Shown piece by piece: positions 36,027-44,389 of a stretch of DNA of 64,000 nt. Under the pieces are notes generated by a model. That model was not told the DNA's origin. It did no database searches and worked only from the letters and a program-made list of their open reading frames with translations. Source of the DNA: Vulcanimicrobiota bacterium (GTDB lineage: Bacteria > Vulcanimicrobiota > Vulcanimicrobiia > Vulcanimicrobiales > Vulcanimicrobiaceae); contig PMSI01000003.1 of assembly GCA_003168375.1 (NCBI GenBank), positions 496,001 through 560,000 on the forward strand, given 5' to 3'. A program made the translations under genes and the position numbers. Within the stretch, counting starts at the first letter, position 1. Every line of letters starts with the position of its first letter.

Positions 36027-36533
36027 CTAGGCCGCCGGGCGCCCGTAGACCGCGACGATCCCGCCGCTTGCGAGCACGTGCCCGCGGATCATGAACCGGA
36101 ATTTCGCGTAGGTCGTCGTCGAGTCCGGACCCAGTTTATCGACGTCGAGCGCGTACACCGCCAAATGGTAGTGATGCGGCGGGTCGCCCGGCGGCGGACA
36201 CGGACCGCCGTATCGGCTGAACCCGTAGTCCGTGAACCCCTGCGTCGCGCCGACGCCGGCGTCATCGTGCGAACCTGCGCCGGCCGCGAGCGACGTGACG
36301 TTGCGCGGGATGTCGAAGAGCACCCAGTGCACGAATCCCACCGTGGTCGGCGCGTCGGGATCGTAGATCGTCACCGCAAATGACTTGGTCCCGGCCGGTG
36401 CGCCGGACCACGCGACGTCCGGGCTCTCGTTGTTGCCGGTGCATCCGAAGTCGTCGAAAACGGCGCTCCTCGGAACGGTCTCTCCGTCATGAAAAACGGC
36501 GCTCGTGACGGTCAGCGTAGCATGCGTCTCCAT
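36027..36533 (-). CDS. YbhB/YbcL-type (PEBP, Raf-kinase-inhibitor-like) protein
   Basis: 168 residues of phosphatidylethanolamine-binding-protein fold: ESPDVAWSGAPAGTKSFAVT, YDPDAPTTVGFVHWVLFDIP and YGGPCPPPGDPPHHYHLAVYAL are the conserved ligand-pocket motifs. Bacterial members have no settled role. Start at ATG 36533; the upstream open frame is a shadow of the next gene. Confidence 0.9.
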   Translation of the reverse strand: METHATLTVTSAVFHDGETVPRSAVFDDFGCTGNNESPDVAWSGAPAGTKSFAVTIYDPDAPTTVGFVHWVLFDIPRNVTSLAAGAGSHDDAGVGATQGFTDYGFSRYGGPCPPPGDPPHHYHLAVYALDVDKLGPDSTTTYAKFRFMIRGHVLASGGIVAVYGRPAA

Positions 36534-36584
36534 GGAGGCGGTTCTACCCCGAAACCGCCGGACCGACCTTGAGTACGTGGAGCT

Positions 36585-36959
36585 ATGGCAAGCGTTCGGA
36601 TCGACGGCGACACCCTCCACCTCGAGCTCTCCGGCTGGGACAAGCTCTGGGCCGTGCACGGCTCCTTCGCGATCCCGCTCGCGAACGTCGCCGGCGCCAC
36701 GACCGAGAAGCCGCCGAGCTTCTGGGAGACCCTCAAGATCATCGGCACGGGGTCGATCTGGCCGTTCAAGATGGCCGGTACGTTCCTGTATCACGGGGAG
36801 GTCGTGTTCTTCGACTATCAGGGCGAGGAGAGTGTCCTGGTCATCGATCTGAAGCAGGGGACGTCGTCCTACAAGCACGTCTTCGTCCACGTCGACGAAC
36901 CCGATACCCCGGAGGCCGCGGCGCAGCGGATCAACGACGCGCTGCCGCAGGGACGGTAA
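36585..36959 (+). CDS. Small PH-like domain protein
   Basis: 124 residues, beta-rich, with a terminal helix (TPEAAAQRINDALPQ). The pattern (LHLELSGWDKLWAVHGSFAIPL; YHGEVVFFDYQGEESVLVIDLK) resembles bacterial PH-like proteins. No membrane segment. Function unknown. Followed by a hairpin terminator. Confidence 0.7.
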   Translation: MASVRIDGDTLHLELSGWDKLWAVHGSFAIPLANVAGATTEKPPSFWETLKIIGTGSIWPFKMAGTFLYHGEVVFFDYQGEESVLVIDLKQGTSSYKHVFVHVDEPDTPEAAAQRINDALPQGR

Positions 36960-36976
36960 AGCCGGCGTAAACTCAA

Positions 36977-36995
36977 GGCCGGCCCCCCGCCGGCC
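36977..36995 (+). terminator. Terminator-like hairpin
   Basis: GGCCGGC, loop CCCCC, GCCGGCC, 18 bp after the stop of the PH-like gene. No T tract. Confidence 0.5.
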
Positions 36996-37060
36996 GATCC
37001 TGTGATAGAGGTCAAACTCGCGTACCGGAGCGCCCCAGGGGTAGGTCGCTGGCCGCTCGC

Positions 37061-37735
37061 TTGCCGATCATCACTTCAACGATGCAGCTCTTCGACACGA
37101 TTTTCGGACGTCGCGAGCAGCGCTGGTTCGAAAACGGCGCGGCTGGCGGTCGCCATGGGAAGTTCAACGGTCACGCGATCAGCAACGGGCGCAAGATCCC
37201 GGTGCTCGGTACGACCGTGTGGCGCGAAGGCGTCGCCTTCGTCTCGCCTCATGCGCTGCCCGAAACCGAGATGCAGTTCTTCTTCTCCCTGCGCGGGCGC
37301 GCGATCCCGAGCCGAATCCACGTCGAGCAGAGCGAGGCGATGCAGGCCCCGGAACGGGTCGTGCACCGCTATTTTTGCGGCTTCACCGCGATCGCGGCCG
37401 ACGACTGGGACGCGGTCGTGCGCTACGTCGAGAACAAAGCCGAGCCGCAAAAGATCCAGCTGCCGCACAAGGCCGACGACGAGTTCCGCTCGCTTCCGAG
37501 TGCGATTCAGGGCGCGATCGTCGAACAGCTCGTGCGCGCCAAGCGGCTGGAAAAGCCCGCGCCCGGCACGGTTCCGCTGATCCGGATGGTCGCCGGAAGC
37601 GTACGCGACCACGGCCACGGTCAGACCACCCAGGACGTGCTGATCCACAGCCGCGTCAGCGTCGGCGACCAGATGTGCGCGTACGACACGCGCTTCCGCG
37701 TCTTCGCCAGCCAGCGCATCGAACTGATCGCGTAA
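37061..37735 (+). CDS. PilZ-like domain protein
   Basis: Up to 224 residues; the start may be TTG 37061 or ATG 37082, the latter giving MQLFDTIFGRREQRW. The central part has PilZ-type strand order (GVAFVSPHALPETEMQFFFSL; VHRYFCGFTAIAADDWDAVV), but the RxxxR and D/NxSxxG residues that bind cyclic di-GMP are not clear. With a diguanylate cyclase nearby a c-di-GMP role is possible, not shown. Confidence 0.6.
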   Translation: MPIITSTMQLFDTIFGRREQRWFENGAAGGRHGKFNGHAISNGRKIPVLGTTVWREGVAFVSPHALPETEMQFFFSLRGRAIPSRIHVEQSEAMQAPERVVHRYFCGFTAIAADDWDAVVRYVENKAEPQKIQLPHKADDEFRSLPSAIQGAIVEQLVRAKRLEKPAPGTVPLIRMVAGSVRDHGHGQTTQDVLIHSRVSVGDQMCAYDTRFRVFASQRIELIA

Positions 37736-37798
37736 GCCCGCGCCGGCGGTACGGGCATACCACTAGCGGGGTGCCGGTCTGCGTGCGATACTGGACGC

Positions 37799-38248
37799 AT
37801 GCGGTTCGTGCGGGCGGCGATCGTCGGGGTGCTTGCGCTGGGGCCGTTGGCGGCGTGCGGCGGCAGCAGCACGCAGGACACGACGCTGCTGTCCTTCGGG
37901 TGCCCGCTGGTCATCCCGGACGAGCAGATGCTCTATCCCGTGCCGGGCTCGACCGCGATCCCGGATGGCGTGAACTCGATCGTCATCGCCGGTCCGGTCG
38001 CGTTCCTCACGCTGCAGCCGACGACCGGAACGGCGATCGTGACCACGACGCCGACCGCCGTCCCGAACCCGATCCCGTCACCCCACTCCACGCCTCGCAC
38101 CAGCCCGACGGGCGCGTTCGCGGTACCGGCGCTAGCAGCCGGGACGACTTACACGGTCACCGCTCAGGCGCCCAGCGCGGGCCCGCAATCACCCGGCAAC
38201 TGTCCGCCGCCTCCGCCGCAGCTGCTCGGGTCGTTTACGACCCAGTAG
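37799..38248 (+). CDS. Small lipoprotein
   Basis: 149 residues with signal peptide and lipobox (GVLALGPLAACGG, Cys about 20). The mature part has an Ig-like strand pattern interrupted by a short Pro/Thr-rich stretch (PNPIPSPHSTPRTSP) and ends in a Pro-rich segment. No recognised family. A hairpin follows 15 bp after the stop. It is the last high-GC gene before the AT-richer island. Confidence 0.7.
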   Translation: MRFVRAAIVGVLALGPLAACGGSSTQDTTLLSFGCPLVIPDEQMLYPVPGSTAIPDGVNSIVIAGPVAFLTLQPTTGTAIVTTTPTAVPNPIPSPHSTPRTSPTGAFAVPALAAGTTYTVTAQAPSAGPQSPGNCPPPPPQLLGSFTTQ

Positions 38249-38263
38249 CTGCCCGTCGTTGAA

Positions 38264-38291
38264 GAGAGGCGCCGATTGCTCGACGCCTCTC
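38264..38291. terminator. Terminator-like hairpin
   Basis: GAGAGGCG and CGCCTCTC separated by 12 bases, just after the lipoprotein gene. Moderate stem, no T tract. Confidence 0.45.
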
Positions 38292-38338
38292 GCTCCGTAG
38301 CTCTTGGAGAAACGCGGGGGCGAAGGGTCGAGCGATTA

Positions 38339-38639
38339 TCAGCCGACCCGCCACACGTCAACATAACGTCGGATATCAGCGAGATCACCGGATGTCTCCC
38401 GTCAGCATGCGGCCGAGCGGGGGCGCGCCGCCGAAATCGGTATTCGGCCGACGAATCCAGTCGTCCGCGAGCGCAGAATTGGCTAGGATCGCGTGGAGCC
38501 GACCGTAGACGCCGAGGATGTAAGAAATGCGCTCCATCTGATCGCGGGTCAACTCCGCCCTTCCCGCGGCGCTCTTCCAGCGGGAGCTAGGTAGGCGACG
38601 GTACCCGGTACCAAGGGAGTCGCCCCGGAAGGAGCGCAT
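38339..38639 (-). pseudogene. Frameshifted MbcA/ParS/Xre-type antitoxin
   Basis: The minus strand encodes LTRDQMERISYILGVYGRLH, then DDWIRRPNTDFGGAPPLGRM, which is the C-terminal toxin-binding domain of this antitoxin family. The frame hits a stop at LTGDIR, but a shift of frame restores GDLADIRRYVDVWRVG before a stop at 38339, the expected family ending. The N-terminal helix-turn-helix part is not intact and no RES-type toxin gene is adjacent. Non-functional remnant of a toxin-antitoxin locus at the island border. Confidence 0.7.
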
Positions 38640-38750
38640 TGCGACTCGAGCAGCATGTGCAGCCTGCCGCGTAGGGCATCGCCGCGCCCTCTGTACGCTA
38701 GTGGCCGCAATCGACGCGCCGCGTCAAAATTGGCACCCGCTCTGGCTGAA

Positions 38751-41700
38751 CTACGGACTAACGACAATGAAGCCGTCTTTCGTCGTGAACACTAATCTAC
38801 GCTGAGGTACTACCGGTAACCCGTAACGGCTAGAGGCTTCAGCGTTCGTCATACTTGTCGTATATACGCAGCTGGAAAAAATTCCAAATGTGAGCGCGTC
38901 AGGAAAGGAGAGCAGGTACGCTCTTGAAGCACCCTTCTCGTGCAGCGTAATCGTGATTCCGCTCGTGAGCGTCGTAAGCGCCGGCGGAGCCTCACCGGAA
39001 CGAAAGACGCCCAGCACCTCATCGAGCAGAGGCTTCGTCGACGCAGGACAATCATCGCGGACCGCGAGAAGATCGGCGGGCCGCTTTAACGGCGATTCCG
39101 TCGAACGCTTGACCACCACGCCTTGATGAAAGACGACATAGAATCCAAAGCGCGGCATGAAGTCGTATTCAAGAGCATGAGGCGGAAGGCTGGTATCGAC
39201 GAAAGCGCCACGCTCCTGCGCAGTCGTGACCTCGCCGGCGGCAGCAATCGGTACGCACGAGATACCGAGCCCGAAGAGCGTTGGCAATTGTAGCTCCACG
39301 GCAAAAGACGATGCTGTCCGACGATAGAGAAGGCGAACTCCGTCTAATTTATATTTTGAAAGCTCAAATGTTTCTGGGTACGCGCCAGTCGATGTTCGAA
39401 CGGCCTCAATCTCCGACACTGCGTGACTGACCGCATCGACGATCGCCTGTGCGTCGCGGATGTTTTCAGGCTTACAGTTCGGATCCGCTCGGTCCAGCTC
39501 GAATGGCTTGGTCGGAGGCACTTGCGGCAGGGGGCCAAAACTGACGCTGACTTGCTGAGCCGCGGTGTCGATGTCTGCAGCGGATAAGGTCGAATTTTTG
39601 CGGCGCAGGCCGGTTCGCATGGTATACGTTATTCCTACAGAACGCCGCGCCAACGGCTGTGCCAGCGTAGGCAACGTTCCGCCTCCTGCGAGGACCAACG
39701 GAACCGCAAATCGAGGAGAGGCGAATCGGTCGCTGTAGACCCCGATTAGATTCGTGGAAGTCAGGGTCAGCGAGCCGAACTTGCCCGTGTATGTCGCCCC
39801 GAGCGCGACTGTAGCATACGGCGGCAGATTGTTGGGGTTGTTCGCTCCGACGTATTGGATAAGACCCAGCAGCTCGAGAGGCGACCGTGGCGCCTTCAAA
39901 TCGCCAACGATGCCGGCGCGGAATCGGGCCACATTGGGAAGCTGTCGCCCCGGAATCGTAACGGACGAAGGCGAATTGAATCGCTGATCCGTTGAAACGA
40001 CGCGCGCGTCGGCAAAGCGAACGTAGCCCCCGACGGAAAGGCTGGAGCCTAACTGCTGAGAAAATCCGAGACGAGCGGTCTCATAGACCTGGGTGATACC
40101 GCCGATCGTCGTCGTGAAATACACGTCACTTGGAGAGAGCGATGTCGGAGAGCCACACGCGGCCGGCGTTGCGAAGAACTGCGAAATGGAAGAGAGGTAC
40201 GATTGCGACAAGCCAAGATCGGCCCCGTTCAAAATCGTTGCAACGCTCGTCCCGCGCTGTATTTGCCGCCCGATATTAAACGACACGCTTCCTTGGCGTG
40301 AGCGTTGGGTCCAAGATGCGCTCATGTCCGACACGCTGCTTTGCGTCGCCGCAGAGCCGATCGTTTGTCCGAAGACTGCATGCGCCTGGCAATCGTACAC
40401 GAGTGACGCTGGATCCATCAGGAAGCCGCCATTGATGGGCGCGGCGCCGCCGTTCTGCAGCCGCGCTTTTAGAACGATCGTGTCCCTGGACGTCGGCGTG
40501 ATCAGGGCGGATAGCTCGAGTCCCAGCGGCTTGTCCACGAAGTTCCGCTCGTAAAGCAACGAGGCCGAGAGCCGTGCCAGATTTCGCAGCTGAATCTCGT
40601 GGGACAGCGCTCCATCTATGATTGAACGACTAGCCGTTACACCAGCCGAGAGACCCCCGAACAGGTTTTGGTGGAACCGTGTTTGCCTAGCTGAGAATCG
40701 GAAGCTGCTGGTCGAACTGAGACCGTTGAGGCGAAATGAGCCGGCGAGGGAGTCGCTGTCGCTAGTCCCGCTATTTTCTGCTGGGTCGGGCACACCATTC
40801 GCAAAGCGCTGTGAAAGATTGACATCAAAGCGCGAACGCGCCCTGGCCCCCGAGACCGACATGTTGAACACGTCGCCGGCGAGCTGGTACCTCAAAATTG
40901 CAGCGTCCGTAATAAGACTGTCATGGTTACCGGGACCGAACCCACAGGGCAACGGGCCACTGATGCGCTCACAGATCTCGTCGCCGGATGTAGAGCTTGA
41001 AAGAACCGTGGCGGTTAGGGACTGCCGAGACGAAAGAGGAGCTCGCAGTTTAAGAAGATCTCCATGCGCAACCGTGCCGCTGCGATGAGGGTAGTCGAAC
41101 CCACTGCCATCGAGAAAGGTCTGGCCATTCAGCGGTCCGTCCGCGCCGGCGCTCGCATGGCTTGCAACGATGCCGATCTGGCCTATCGAACCGCGTATCC
41201 ATGATCTCACGACGGATTGCCCGTGCGAACCATAGGAAAGCGTAGTCGATGTCTGCGGCGCGACAGTGGGTTCGAGCGTTGTGAGATCGAGCGTGCCGCC
41301 CAGAGCCGTTGCAGAAGACCCTGAGAGACTTGCACCGCCGAAGAGATCGACGTTGAGCCCTCTGAGATCTGTCGGCAATCCCACGGCGCCGATTTGCACG
41401 CCGTCGATCGCGACGCTCGTTTGCGTTGGATCGTGACCGTCGACGGAAAGCAGGCCGCCTTTGGCGCCGAACTCGCCGCCGCCCAACGCCCCAAGCAGGG
41501 AGCCTCCGTTTAACCGCTCGAGCACAGACCCGCTGCTGATACCGTCCGTTTGAAGGCTCGCGCGCGTACTCGCCTTTACACTGCCGATGGCTGTCAGCGC
41601 CGCCAACGGAGAGAGAACGACCTCGATGACCGTTTGGCGGTCGCTTGCAATATCGAGAACGTCGGAGGACTGCGGGTGATATCCGTTGCGGCGGGCGCGT

Positions 41701-41930
41701 ACGGTATACTTGCCTTCCGGAACGTTTGAGAAGAGGGCGTGTCCCTGCTGATCAGTATATCCGACAAGGGACTCGTCGCCGGAAAGCACGACCCGGGCCA
41801 GCGGCACTGGTTGTTTTGTTATCGCGTCGACGATATGAACATCAACCGAAACGGAAGCTCCCTCTGCGGGCAATGACCATGTGAGAAAGGCACCCCAGAA
41901 AGCACACAGTATTATGGCGACTCGTATCAT
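38751..41930 (-). CDS. Outer-membrane beta-barrel protein with carboxypeptidase-regulatory-like domain and extra C-terminal domain
   Basis: 1059 residues. Signal peptide 1-24, then a carboxypeptidase-regulatory-like domain at about 27-105 (VDAITKQPVPLARVVLSGDE; YTDQQGHALFSNVPEGKYTV), as in SusC/TonB-receptor-like proteins. A plug-like region at about 110-230 contains LLSVDGHDPTQTSVAIDGVQ. The tract from about 230 to 775 has alternating beta-strand character typical of a 22-strand barrel. Residues 775-1059 form an additional domain with five or so cysteines and no family I know. I see no clear TonB box. It is AT-richer than the flanking genome and is the last gene of the sigma-factor cluster. 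Confidence 0.8.
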   Translation of the reverse strand: MIRVAIILCAFWGAFLTWSLPAEGASVSVDVHIVDAITKQPVPLARVVLSGDESLVGYTDQQGHALFSNVPEGKYTVRARRNGYHPQSSDVLDIASDRQTVIEVVLSPLAALTAIGSVKASTRASLQTDGISSGSVLERLNGGSLLGALGGGEFGAKGGLLSVDGHDPTQTSVAIDGVQIGAVGLPTDLRGLNVDLFGGASLSGSSATALGGTLDLTTLEPTVAPQTSTTLSYGSHGQSVVRSWIRGSIGQIGIVASHASAGADGPLNGQTFLDGSGFDYPHRSGTVAHGDLLKLRAPLSSRQSLTATVLSSSTSGDEICERISGPLPCGFGPGNHDSLITDAAILRYQLAGDVFNMSVSGARARSRFDVNLSQRFANGVPDPAENSGTSDSDSLAGSFRLNGLSSTSSFRFSARQTRFHQNLFGGLSAGVTASRSIIDGALSHEIQLRNLARLSASLLYERNFVDKPLGLELSALITPTSRDTIVLKARLQNGGAAPINGGFLMDPASLVYDCQAHAVFGQTIGSAATQSSVSDMSASWTQRSRQGSVSFNIGRQIQRGTSVATILNGADLGLSQSYLSSISQFFATPAACGSPTSLSPSDVYFTTTIGGITQVYETARLGFSQQLGSSLSVGGYVRFADARVVSTDQRFNSPSSVTIPGRQLPNVARFRAGIVGDLKAPRSPLELLGLIQYVGANNPNNLPPYATVALGATYTGKFGSLTLTSTNLIGVYSDRFASPRFAVPLVLAGGGTLPTLAQPLARRSVGITYTMRTGLRRKNSTLSAADIDTAAQQVSVSFGPLPQVPPTKPFELDRADPNCKPENIRDAQAIVDAVSHAVSEIEAVRTSTGAYPETFELSKYKLDGVRLLYRRTASSFAVELQLPTLFGLGISCVPIAAAGEVTTAQERGAFVDTSLPPHALEYDFMPRFGFYVVFHQGVVVKRSTESPLKRPADLLAVRDDCPASTKPLLDEVLGVFRSGEAPPALTTLTSGITITLHEKGASRAYLLSFPDALTFGIFSSCVYTTSMTNAEASSRYGLPVVPQRRLVFTTKDGFIVVSP

Positions 41931-41957
41931 TCTCGGTTCTCATTTTTTCGAAACCTT

Positions 41958-42428
41958 TTAGGGCTTTTTCCCTAACAGGTGGACGGTCCGAGGATCCCCG
42001 TAAAAGCCGAGCGTTGGGGTGAAGAGAAATACACCCTCGGCCGTATCTGGGCCCGGTACCCAGAGGCCTGTATGACGCGCTTGGTCCGCGTTTCCGAAAT
42101 GTAAGTCAACGCACGATGCAAGCATCGGGAGGGACACCCCGGCTTGCTTCAGATTGAATGCGACGTATCGGTGACCGCCATAGTCGATTGATTTGAAAAC
42201 GGCATCGTCGGACTGTATGCGTAGGCGTTGTAGGAGGCCCAGAACCGCGGAGCGGTTCTCGCACGTATCGTGAATGCTTATCGCCGCCTCGGTTGTGGGC
42301 ACCGTGGCGGGAAACTCCACAAACCTCAACCCGTTGGCTGTGGCCACGCTAGCGACACTGCAGACCGCCAGCACGAACGCGACGAAGGCCGACATAATCT
42401 TTAACTTCATGACTGACTTCTTTCCCAT
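41958..42428 (-). CDS. Small exported protein of unknown function
   Basis: 156 residues from ATG 42428, preceded by GGGGAAG. Signal peptide (LKIMSAFVAFVLAVCSVASV, cleavage near ATA-NG). The mature part has two cysteines (HDTCENRS; LASCVDLHF) and a closing GLWVPGPDTAEGVFLF segment. No family recognised. It lies between the secreted peptide and the outer-membrane protein, 27 bp from the latter, so it is probably co-expressed with it. Confidence 0.7.
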   Translation of the reverse strand: MGKKSVMKLKIMSAFVAFVLAVCSVASVATANGLRFVEFPATVPTTEAAISIHDTCENRSAVLGLLQRLRIQSDDAVFKSIDYGGHRYVAFNLKQAGVSLPMLASCVDLHFGNADQARHTGLWVPGPDTAEGVFLFTPTLGFYGDPRTVHLLGKKP

Positions 42429-42479
42429 CTCATCTTCCCCGATTGAGTAGTGACAACCCAAATTTGCTCCCGAAAAGTG

Positions 42480-42513
42480 AGCGGCGGGGACTGCCGAGGC
42501 AGTTCCCGCCGCT
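42480..42513 (-). terminator. Strong hairpin terminator/attenuator after the secreted-peptide gene
   Basis: Minus strand AGCGGCGGGAACTGC, loop CTCG, GCAGTCCCCGCCGCT, followed by CACTTTTC: a 15-bp stem with one wobble and a short T run. It lies between the peptide gene and the rest of the cluster, so it would limit read-through and make the peptide mRNA more abundant than the downstream genes. Confidence 0.8.
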
Positions 42514-42527
42514 GTTTCAACGGTCGA

Positions 42528-42725
42528 CTAGCTGCAGACGCAGATCCAGATGATCTGTCCCGAGTCGCTGGTGAATTGAGCACAATTGAGAGTTGACCCC
42601 TCCGGGCAAACAGGGAAGGCAGCTTCAGCAACAGCCGTCTGGGAGAGGTTGAGACCGGGACCTGCGAGGAGGCTGAACGACAGGGCAGCAGCAGCGAGAG
42701 CAGTGCCGAAGATTTTCTTGTACAC
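42528..42725 (-). CDS. Secreted cysteine-rich small peptide
   Basis: 65 residues from GTG 42725. Signal peptide (KKIFGTALAAAALSFSLLAG to AVAEA) and a mature part of about 29 residues beginning FPVCPEGSTLNC and ending IIWICVCS, with cysteine spacing C-x7-C-x13-C-x-C. AAGGATGG lies about nine bases before the start. Position between an anti-sigma gene and a large outer-membrane protein, and the terminator directly after it, suggest an abundant exported factor: signal, bacteriocin-like peptide or structural component. No family recognised. Confidence 0.7.
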   Translation of the reverse strand: MYKKIFGTALAAAALSFSLLAGPGLNLSQTAVAEAAFPVCPEGSTLNCAQFTSDSGQIIWICVCS

Positions 42726-42882
42726 CCTAGACCATCCTTAAAGAAAGCCAATAGATTGGTTTGCTTCACCGCTAGGCGAGCGAGGCCCGTCATTGTCGTA
42801 AGCTCCTGCAGCGCCTTCTAATTATTTCTTGTCACCTTTCCTCATCGCGGGTATCGCCCGGTTGCTTTCCCTCGTGCCGGCC

Positions 42883-43539
42883 CTACTTCTTGGCGGGAAC
42901 GACACGAAAAGAAAACGGAATCGACGCAATCGTCACGCGCGTCGTACCGAATGAAAGTACGGAAACCGCTCCCTTGATGTGCTGATATGAGATCGTCGTC
43001 TTAGCGTGCTGCCCGCGAATATCCGGTGTTCCAAGCACGTCATCCAGACGTTCGTCACGTGGCGCAGATGCGGCGCTGGCCAGGCGCTGGGTGATCTTCG
43101 TCCAGCCACGATCAGTGCGATACAGCGATTCGACAACGGGATCGGCGTGCGAGTTGGAGACCAGGATGCGTTCGAGGTGCCACTGAGCATGATCGGGCCT
43201 ATATATGGGAAACGGCAATTGCCCTTGGGCTTCGTCGATGGTCTTTGCCGGCATCATCAGTACAAGACGACCCTTGCCGATTTCAAGACGAGGCGCTGAT
43301 TCAACCGGAGTCAGCATGGCCTGTATTGCCGCGAGCACGCCGCTGTGGGGCATGGCGACCGCGCCGATACCAATGACCACAGCCGAGAGCACGATACCAC
43401 TAATGCGGTGCGTCGCGCGCCTGGATTTCATCAAAAGCGCGCCGGCGCGGACTGCGCCTAACGGTGCGGCAGGAACAGGCATCTGGTTCAAGGCGTCTTC
43501 GAAGGCGCGTCGTTCGGGGTGTTGTGCGTGGTCATGCAC
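42883..43539 (-). CDS. Membrane anti-sigma factor
   Basis: 218 residues from GTG 43539, which overlaps the TAG of the sigma gene (TAGTG). A cytoplasmic N-terminal part of about 50 residues, one transmembrane helix (ISGIVLSAVVIGIGAVAM), then an extracytoplasmic domain resembling DUF4367 (RLVLMMPAKTIDEAQGQLPF; ISYQHIKGAVSVLSF). Position and topology fit an anti-sigma factor for the coupled ECF sigma. No HxxxCxxC zinc motif is present. Confidence 0.75.
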   Translation of the reverse strand: MHDHAQHPERRAFEDALNQMPVPAAPLGAVRAGALLMKSRRATHRISGIVLSAVVIGIGAVAMPHSGVLAAIQAMLTPVESAPRLEIGKGRLVLMMPAKTIDEAQGQLPFPIYRPDHAQWHLERILVSNSHADPVVESLYRTDRGWTKITQRLASAASAPRDERLDDVLGTPDIRGQHAKTTISYQHIKGAVSVLSFGTTRVTIASIPFSFRVVPAKK

Positions 43540-44054
43540 TATGTCCGGTCCTCCAATTGCGGGCGTAACATTGTTCGCGCGGCTGCGAGTCGGTAGCGCA
43601 CTGTCGCAGCCGGAATTTTGAGGCGCTTGCCAATTTCGGCGCTCGAAAACCCGGCGTAGTAGTGCAAGACGAGCGGCAATCTGGTGTCGTCGCTCAAGCG
43701 GGCTATTGCGTGGGCGAGGTCGAGGCAAGCAGATGGCTCCGGAGCGATGAGCGGAAGATCGTCGGGAAGATCGATCTCGCGATGCGCTCGCCGCGCCGCT
43801 TGTCGCTTATGAGTCAGCGCCAAGTTCGAGACCAAAACGCGGAACCAAGGAGCAATCGCATTTGGATTCCGCAATTGAGTCCGCTGCTGAAGCGCGCGCA
43901 TGCAACTGTCCTGCGCCACATCCTGCGCCGCGTCTTCGTCACGAAGAATGAGTCTCGCAATACGGTATGCGGTGGGCCAGAGCGTGAGTATGGCCTGGTC
44001 GACGTCCGCGGTCACAGTCGAAAAGCCGTTTTGGATCACGGAAGCGTCTGTCAT
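43539..44054 (-). CDS. ECF-type RNA polymerase sigma factor
   Basis: 171 residues. Region 2 (WPTAYRIARLILRDEDAAQD, then VAQDSCMRALQQ) and region 4 (LPLVLHYYAGFSSAEIGKRL, then KIPAATVRYRLAAARTML) are complete. Likely regulates the cluster after release from the coupled anti-sigma factor. A GAGGG ribosome site precedes ATG 44054. GC and codon use are lower-GC than the flanking genome. Confidence 0.92.
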   Translation of the reverse strand: MTDASVIQNGFSTVTADVDQAILTLWPTAYRIARLILRDEDAAQDVAQDSCMRALQQRTQLRNPNAIAPWFRVLVSNLALTHKRQAARRAHREIDLPDDLPLIAPEPSACLDLAHAIARLSDDTRLPLVLHYYAGFSSAEIGKRLKIPAATVRYRLAAARTMLRPQLEDRT

Positions 44055-44389
44055 TTATACCCTCGATAACCTAGACGCTTTAAGCCGTGCATCTGTTGGC
44101 AAAAAGGCGATTATTTTCTGCCACGCGTCGGAGCGCCTAGCGCCCGCTTCCTACCGTGCAAGGCCAAGTTGATCTCGGCCTTCGCCTTTGGCGTCCGACG
44201 CGGCGCGCAGCTTCGTCATGAAGAGGTGGTGGCAACGCCGTTCAGCCATTTGGCGTCCAGTAGGTCGCTAACACCGTTCATGCGGTAGCGAACGCCGTTC
44301 AGCTGGGGTGTCGTACTACTGTCGGGGCCTGTCGCCTCCTTAGATCTTCTTTTTCAACGGCCTGGGCGCGCGAGGCGTTTGCCGCGCCG
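44055..44389. other. Intergenic region upstream of the sigma gene with three short direct repeats
   Basis: No gene seen. It should hold the promoter of the sigma operon, but no convincing -35/-10 pair is visible. The motif AAC(G/A)CCGTTCA occurs three times, at 44235, 44271 and 44291, and may be a protein-binding array or decayed repeat DNA. Confidence 0.4.
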
